From Methanomicrobiales archaeon HGW-Methanomicrobiales-3 (GTDB lineage: Archaea > Halobacteriota > Methanomicrobia > Methanomicrobiales > Methanospirillaceae): a stretch of 64,000 nt of DNA. The notes beneath the pieces are model-generated. The model was not told the origin of the DNA and made no database searches. It saw nothing but the letters and a program-made list of their open reading frames with translations. The position numbers and the translations under genes are program-made. Positions 59,834 through 64,000 of the stretch are shown in pieces. Position 1 is the stretch's first letter, and each line of letters starts with the position of its first letter. Where the stretch lies: assembly GCA_002839605.1 (NCBI GenBank), contig PGYK01000001.1, positions 372,001 to 436,000 of the forward strand, given 5' to 3'.

Positions 59834-60681
59834 TGGCGTTATATACCCACCACCTCCCCGCGTGGAAACATGACGAGGTCGAAGAGATCAAGAAGAACGC
59901 AAAAGAGTACAAGCTCATCGGGCTTGTCGACATGTACGGGATCCCCGCCCAGCAGATGCAGCAGATCCGCCGGAACCTCCGCGGAAAGGCTGTCATCAAG
60001 ATGACGCGGAACACCCTCATCACGCACGCGTTCAACGAGATCGGCGGAGAAGTCGGGAAACTGACCAAGTACCTCTCCGGCCACTCGGCGATCATCTTCA
60101 CCAACGACAACCCGTTCAAGCTCTTCAAGCAGCTCGAGAAGACCAAGACCAAGATGGCGGCAAAGCCCGGTGAGAAAGCGCCGGAGGACATCGTCATCGA
60201 GAAGGGTCCCACGAGCTTCAAGCCGGGCCCGATTGTCGGCGAGCTCCAGCAGGCCGGCATCCCCGCAGCAATCGAGAGCGGCAAGGTCAAGATCAAGGAG
60301 ACCAAGACCGTTGTCAAGAAAGGCGGCGTCATCTCGGCAAAACTTGCAGCAGTGCTCGCAAAACTCGATATCAAGCCCATGGACGTAGGACTTGCCCTGC
60401 AGGTCGCGTACCATGATGGCGGGATCTTCGAGCCTTCGGTACTGGCAGTTGACGAGACGGTCATCCTCGGACAGATCGCACTTGCCAGCAGGCAGGCACT
60501 CGCCCTCTCGGTCGAAGCAGCAATCCCGACGAAGGACTCGATGGATGCAATCCTGATTAAGGCAGTCAGGGATGCACGCGGCGTTGCAATCGAAGCCGCA
60601 ATCTACGAGAAAGACGTTGTCGATGCGATTATCGGTAAAGCCACACGAGAAAGCCAGGTCCTCAAGACCCTGGTAAAATAA
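59833..60681 (+). CDS. rplP0: Ribosomal protein L10 / acidic P0 (uL10)
   Basis: The 282-residue stalk base protein has the rRNA-binding head (about 1-200, HHLPAWKHDEVEEIKKNAKEY, MTRNTLITHAF) and the helical spine that binds L12 dimers (about 205-280). It ends with RESQVLKTLVK and lacks the Ala/Glu-rich tail ending in GLGALFG that many archaeal P0 proteins share with L12. It connects the L12 multimers to the ribosome. Confidence 0.94.
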   Translation: MALYTHHLPAWKHDEVEEIKKNAKEYKLIGLVDMYGIPAQQMQQIRRNLRGKAVIKMTRNTLITHAFNEIGGEVGKLTKYLSGHSAIIFTNDNPFKLFKQLEKTKTKMAAKPGEKAPEDIVIEKGPTSFKPGPIVGELQQAGIPAAIESGKVKIKETKTVVKKGGVISAKLAAVLAKLDIKPMDVGLALQVAYHDGGIFEPSVLAVDETVILGQIALASRQALALSVEAAIPTKDSMDAILIKAVRDARGVAIEAAIYEKDVVDAIIGKATRESQVLKTLVK

Positions 60682-60714
60682 TATTTGAGATTAACAAACA
60701 TTAGGTGAACTACG

Positions 60715-61023
60715 ATGGAATATATCTACGCAGCACTTCTCCTCCACAAGGCAGGAAAGAAGGTCGATGAGAACGGCGTCAAGGCAGTCCTGACCGCCGC
60801 AGGTGTAGCAGCAGACGACTCACGCATCAAGGCGCTCATTGCAGCACTCGATGGCGTCAACATTGAGGAAGCAATCAAGGCAGCAGCAGCAGCCCCGGTC
60901 GCCGTTGCAGCAGCAGCACCCGCAGCAGCAGGCGCAGCACCCGCCAAGGAAGAGGCAAAGGAAGAGGACAAGAAGGCAGAAGAAGAGAGCGGCATGGCAG
61001 GGCTCGGTGCCCTGTTCGGCTAA
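60715..61023 (+). CDS. rpl12: Ribosomal protein L12 (P1/P2 type)
   Basis: The 102-residue acidic stalk protein starts [21 protein letters not shown], the dimerisation domain. A long Ala-rich hinge (about 60-82) follows, then an acidic segment and the factor-binding tail [10 protein letters not shown]. It recruits translation GTPases. It ends the operon and is followed by an oligo-T tract. Confidence 0.96.
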   Translation: MEYIYAALLLHKAGKKVDENGVKAVLTAAGVAADDSRIKALIAALDGVNIEEAIKAAAAAPVAVAAAAPAAAGAAPAKEEAKEEDKKAEEESGMAGLGALFG

Positions 61024-61026
61024 ATC

Positions 61027-61044
61027 TTTTTTTTCTTCTTATTC
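61027..61044 (+). terminator. Oligo-T terminator of the ribosomal stalk operon
   Basis: An eight-base T run starts 4 bases after the stop, followed by further CTTCTT. No strong hairpin precedes it. Confidence 0.55.
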
Positions 61045-61111
61045 TTCAGGGTATTCTGTTCTAAAAAAAATTTCCGGGTGAGCGAAGCGGCCGGAACCCG
61101 ACCCTGTTGTG

Positions 61112-61633
61112 TCACCCCATCCCCAGCGCAACGGCCGGAAAGAGTTTTGCCAGGTACACCATGTTCGGTTCGCCCGTCAAAATGTGCAGGCCGGCAACCA
61201 GCGCAAGCAGTCCCAGTTCCGCATAGAAAGGGTAACTGATCCCGGCGTATGACCGCTCGCATCGGCTGATTTTCCGGGAGGTGTAGAGCGCCTCGATGAT
61301 TGCAACAATCCAGATACCTAAAAAAATCTGGCTGTTGTACGGGGTTGCGATGTACCCGAACGAGATGAGGAGGAACGAGAGGAAGAAGAGAATGCCCTTT
61401 GTGGTGTCGCCGTTGTAGAACTGACCCAGCCCGACACCTATGAACGACAGGACGAGCGTTATCCCGATCTTCGGGAGCCCGACAACGTATATCTCCGGTT
61501 TGTGGCTTGAAGGAGCGTCCAGTGCGTTCTGGTCGGTAAATTTCCGGTGGCAGGCACGGCAGAAGTACTCGTCGTACGTGAACATTGCCCCGCAATACGG
61601 GCATTTTCGCCCGATCTGCTCCTTGCTTGCCAT
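61112..61633 (-). CDS. Zinc-ribbon membrane protein with TM2-like region
   Basis: The 173-residue protein begins with a zinc ribbon (CPYCGAMFTYDEYFCRACH, residues 11-29). Four or five membrane segments follow from about residue 56. The first pair, with GVGLGQFYNGDTTKGILFFLS, resembles the TM2 domain. The last segments end near residue 170. Such proteins are widespread in archaea without known function. It converges on the ribosomal operon. Confidence 0.75.
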   Translation of the reverse strand: MASKEQIGRKCPYCGAMFTYDEYFCRACHRKFTDQNALDAPSSHKPEIYVVGLPKIGITLVLSFIGVGLGQFYNGDTTKGILFFLSFLLISFGYIATPYNSQIFLGIWIVAIIEALYTSRKISRCERSYAGISYPFYAELGLLALVAGLHILTGEPNMVYLAKLFPAVALGMG

Positions 61634-61739
61634 TATTAGAGAGAATATTAAAAAACGAGACTACATAGAGTTTGTGGAAAAATAACCAGTTTTATGCGGA
61701 AAAAATGAAATTTCCCGTGAACCCGTCCCGGTTCTACAC

Positions 61740-62738
61740 TCATACCGGCATGCCGGTATAGATGTTGTGCTTGGTTGCCATGATCTTTACCCGCAGCTGA
61801 CCGGACAGCTTCGTGCAGTTGTAAACCGAGACCACGCGGTTGTTCGCAACGCCGAGCATCTCGCCATGGATCCAGCCCGGCGCCCGGATCTCAACCGTCA
61901 CTTTATCGCCTTTCTGCATCGTGAGGGGTACAAACTGCTGCCGCCGGGTCCCAAAGTCCCGTTCCATGTCAAGCCGGAGGGGGATCTTTGCCTCCTCTTC
62001 CCAGGGTTTGATGCTCCGGTTAAAGAACTGCCACCAGCTCTGGGCTTTCACACCTTTGGGCGACCGGCCGTACCGGTAGTGCTCGAACTTCTGGATCCCG
62101 AGCGGCGGGAAGCGTTTTCCCGCACCGATCTCCTGTGCAAACCGGATAAGTTTTGGGATCTCGGCATCATTGATCCCCGGAATGTAGACCGGGGCAACGA
62201 GGAGGTCGATTGTACTGGCAGTGATCTCCTTTGCGGTTGCGACGATAGTGTTCACATCGTACCAGTCCACCCCGGCCAGCATGCGCGAGAGTTCCGGGTC
62301 GAGGGCATGGAGGGAGAGGTTGATCCGGTCGAGACCGGCGGACTCCAGCGCTGCGATCTTTTTTGAATCGAGAAGGGTGCCATTCGTCTGGACGGAGATT
62401 GTCCTGACCTCATCGATCGTTCTGAGTGCAGCTACCAGGCGGGGAAGGTCATGGTACATCAGCGGCTCACCGGGAGAGTCGATGTGGCACTCCACCCCCG
62501 GCCCCTTGAACCCCGCGATCTCCCGGATTGCTTCTATAAGGTAATCGGTCTCTACCTCATAGCTCGTTGCCCGGGTTTTTGACTGCGGACCCGCATCCAC
62601 CGAGCAGAACGGGCAGTTGATGTTGCACCCGCAGCTGGGCCGGACCTGCAACAGGCTCGTGCCCCGGTCGATGACCCCGAAATAGAGCGAGCCCATCAGC
62701 GGGATATCCGACTCGCGGGTGATCCTGACGTGTGTCAT
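61740..62738 (-). CDS. Radical SAM protein with C-terminal TRAM-like domain
   Basis: The 332-residue protein has the canonical cluster motif CNINCPFC (C-x3-C-x2-C, about residues 38-45), in RPSCGCNINCPFCSVDAG. The AdoMet barrel includes HIDSPGEPLMY, VQTNGTLL and LSLHALDP, ending near residue 250. The last 65 residues form a beta-barrel reminiscent of TRAM (QFVPLTMQKGDKVTVEI, GEMLGVANNRVVSVYN), which binds RNA. A tRNA or rRNA modification role is plausible but not shown. It is 27 bases from the gene upstream and probably cotranscribed. Confidence 0.8.
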   Translation of the reverse strand: MTHVRITRESDIPLMGSLYFGVIDRGTSLLQVRPSCGCNINCPFCSVDAGPQSKTRATSYEVETDYLIEAIREIAGFKGPGVECHIDSPGEPLMYHDLPRLVAALRTIDEVRTISVQTNGTLLDSKKIAALESAGLDRINLSLHALDPELSRMLAGVDWYDVNTIVATAKEITASTIDLLVAPVYIPGINDAEIPKLIRFAQEIGAGKRFPPLGIQKFEHYRYGRSPKGVKAQSWWQFFNRSIKPWEEEAKIPLRLDMERDFGTRRQQFVPLTMQKGDKVTVEIRAPGWIHGEMLGVANNRVVSVYNCTKLSGQLRVKIMATKHNIYTGMPV

Positions 62739-62765
62739 GAAAAGAAGATCCGTAAGATCCCGGAA

Positions 62766-63194
62766 TCAGGCCCCGTCCTTTTTAATGCGGCAGCCGATCC
62801 ACTCCCCGCGGTCCATCTCCGGGGCCGGGTTCTCCATCCGCGCAAAGACGAACGCAAACGCCTCCACATCCACCGGCATCCTGCCGTTCTTTTTGCAGAA
62901 ATTTACAAAAGCATCGTACATGTGCTCAAACGGGACGCGTGCATCCACATCCCCGACGAGCATCTCCTCGTGGAACCGCCAGATCCCCTCGAACTCCCGC
63001 TCATCGTCAACCAGCTGGCGGGTGATCTCAAGATCAACCGCCTCCACTGCATCCTGCTTCCGTGATGCCGTTTCCAGGTCCTGGTAGTAATCCGTCACAA
63101 CGGCGAGGCCCTGCCGGAGATCATTGAGCTCCTGCTCAAGGTTTTTGAGTTTCTTCTCCTGTTCCGGAGGCTGATCGGAGGTGTCCGTCACCAT
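62766..63194 (-). CDS. Hypothetical coiled-coil protein
   Basis: The 142-residue protein has an N-terminal coiled coil (about 10-60, EQEKKLKNLEQELNDLRQGL) and a mixed domain with MYDAFVNFCKKNGRMPVDVEAFAFVF and a final GEWIGCRIKK. I do not recognise the family. It lies between hypF and the radical SAM gene on the same strand and overlaps neither. Confidence 0.6.
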   Translation of the reverse strand: MVTDTSDQPPEQEKKLKNLEQELNDLRQGLAVVTDYYQDLETASRKQDAVEAVDLEITRQLVDDEREFEGIWRFHEEMLVGDVDARVPFEHMYDAFVNFCKKNGRMPVDVEAFAFVFARMENPAPEMDRGEWIGCRIKKDGA

Positions 63195-63251
63195 TGATCT
63201 CCTTTTTTCTTTTCAGGACAGATAAAGTGCGCGAATGTACCGGTGCGGATG

Positions 63252-64000
63252 TCATTCCTGCAACATTTTTCCCGCATACATGCACTGGCCAAACGAGACG
63301 CAGCCGTCGCCGAGCGGGTACTCGTTGTTGATGATGCAGGTAAATCCCCGGGCAATGATCTCGCGCCGGATCGTTTCGCGGATGGCATGGTTGTAGGCAA
63401 CCCCGCCGGAGAGCGCGATCTTCTTCATCCCATCCCGCTCTGCTGCACGGATTGCCATCTGTGCAATCCCGCGGGCAAGGTTGAACTGGAACGAGGCAGC
63501 GATGTCGCAGGCAACCTGCCGGTCACCGGCGCGTGCATCCATCATCCGGTCAAACGCGGTCTCCATGAGGGCCCGGCCGGAGAGCATCCCGCACCCCGCA
63601 TCCGTTGTTGTGACGAGATCCCAGGTCTCGGCTGTACCGGCAGCAGCGGCGGATTCAAGTTTCATTGCCGGCTCTCCATCGTAGGACCGCTCGCGGCAGA
63701 TCCCGAGAAGTGCCGATGCCGCGTCAAGGAGCCGGCCGGTGCTCGTGGTCCGGCTGACATTGAAATCCCGTTCCACCTGCTGGCTGAGCAGCCGGAGTTC
63801 CACATCGCCCCAGCCCCGCAAGGCAAGGAGGGATAGCACCCGCTCGTCCGGCAGTACGCCGTAGAGCATCCGCTCGGGGAACCGGGTCGCAAGATCGCCG
63901 CCGGGCATGGCAACCGGTTCAAGGTGGGCTACCCGGCGCAGGTCCGGCACCTGGCCGCTGAAGATCTCCGAGCCCCAGATCGTGCCATCGTCGCCATACC
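63252..64000 (-). CDS. hypF: Carbamoyltransferase HypF, C-terminal part (runs off the window)
   Basis: The frame is open to the right edge, so about 249 C-terminal residues are visible. They match the Kae1-like/HypF C-terminal domain: DGTIWGSEIF near the edge, VAMPGGDLATRFPERMLYGVL, NVSRTTSTGRLLDAASALLGI, and the ending ALSGGVAYNHAIRETIRREII with GDGCVSFGQ. HypF makes the carbamoyl group for the CN ligands of [NiFe]-hydrogenase with HypE. The start lies beyond the window; a GTG at 63950 is internal. Confidence 0.9.
   Translation of the reverse strand, partial: YGDDGTIWGSEIFSGQVPDLRRVAHLEPVAMPGGDLATRFPERMLYGVLPDERVLSLLALRGWGDVELRLLSQQVERDFNVSRTTSTGRLLDAASALLGICRERSYDGEPAMKLESAAAAGTAETWDLVTTTDAGCGMLSGRALMETAFDRMMDARAGDRQVACDIAASFQFNLARGIAQMAIRAAERDGMKKIALSGGVAYNHAIRETIRREIIARGFTCIINNEYPLGDGCVSFGQCMYAGKMLQE

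Overview
The window is chromosomal DNA of a methanogenic archaeon, most probably a member of the Methanomicrobiales close to Methanoregula. The evidence is archaeal information-processing genes (SecE, Spt5, archaeal L11/L1/P0/L12, DtdA, a Thg1-like protein), MptE of archaeal pterin synthesis, a lactaldehyde-dehydrogenase-like ALDH, a DUF3821 S-layer-type protein, a DUF1673-like protein, and TATA boxes about 25 bp before nearly leaderless starts. The sequence is moderately GC-rich, except for one visibly AT-rich gene near 58 kb. The genus assignment is inference.

Layout. 0-6.5 kb: a MazF-like toxin, small zinc-finger and winged-helix proteins, exported C39-peptidase-like and pilin-like proteins, an iron-sulfur flavoprotein, a non-coding repeat array and rubrerythrin. 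6.6-14.8 kb: a REC/multi-PAS histidine kinase converges on a three-gene operon of corrinoid protein, UroD-type methyltransferase and a large GAF/PAS kinase whose N-terminus resembles DUF1638. 14.9-20.3 kb: exported hydrolase, tRNA-Lys(CTT), RCK-DHH phosphoesterase, mptE coupled to a radical SAM gene. 20.5-24.8 kb: iron-type ABC transporter with a membrane-anchored beta-propeller gene in the same operon. 25-31.3 kb: membrane zincin plus zinc-ribbon pair, zinc-ribbon membrane protein, S2P-CBS protease divergent from a PRC-barrel gene, Thg1-like gene. 31.7-43.1 kb: ileS, lipoprotein, alpha-glucan phosphorylase, ALDH, LOG-like protein, then dtdA-ftsZ-secE-spt5.

43.1-58.6 kb is an accessory block that separates secE-spt5 from the rpl11-rpl1-P0-rpl12 cluster, which in many related archaea follows it directly. 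It begins with two genes sharing a nearly identical TATA box plus inverted repeat at the start codon: a DUF3821 protein, and an HTH regulator that heads a five-gene run in which every junction is an ATGA overlap. Three of these genes are related multi-pass membrane proteins and the last is DUF1673-like. All four membrane proteins begin with a similar cysteine-containing N-terminal motif, and a gene remnant lies just downstream. Two sensor kinases follow, one lacking the phosphoacceptor histidine, then a GNAT enzyme, a methyltransferase, a lipoprotein, a HicBA toxin-antitoxin pair and an AT-rich transglutaminase-like lipoprotein. The window ends with the ribosomal stalk operon, a zinc-ribbon membrane protein, a radical SAM-TRAM protein, a coiled-coil protein and the C-terminal part of HypF.

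The best candidates for undescribed biology are the corrinoid/methyltransferase-linked sensor kinase operon (10.2-14.8 kb) and the operator-linked membrane-protein cluster (43.3-49.1 kb).
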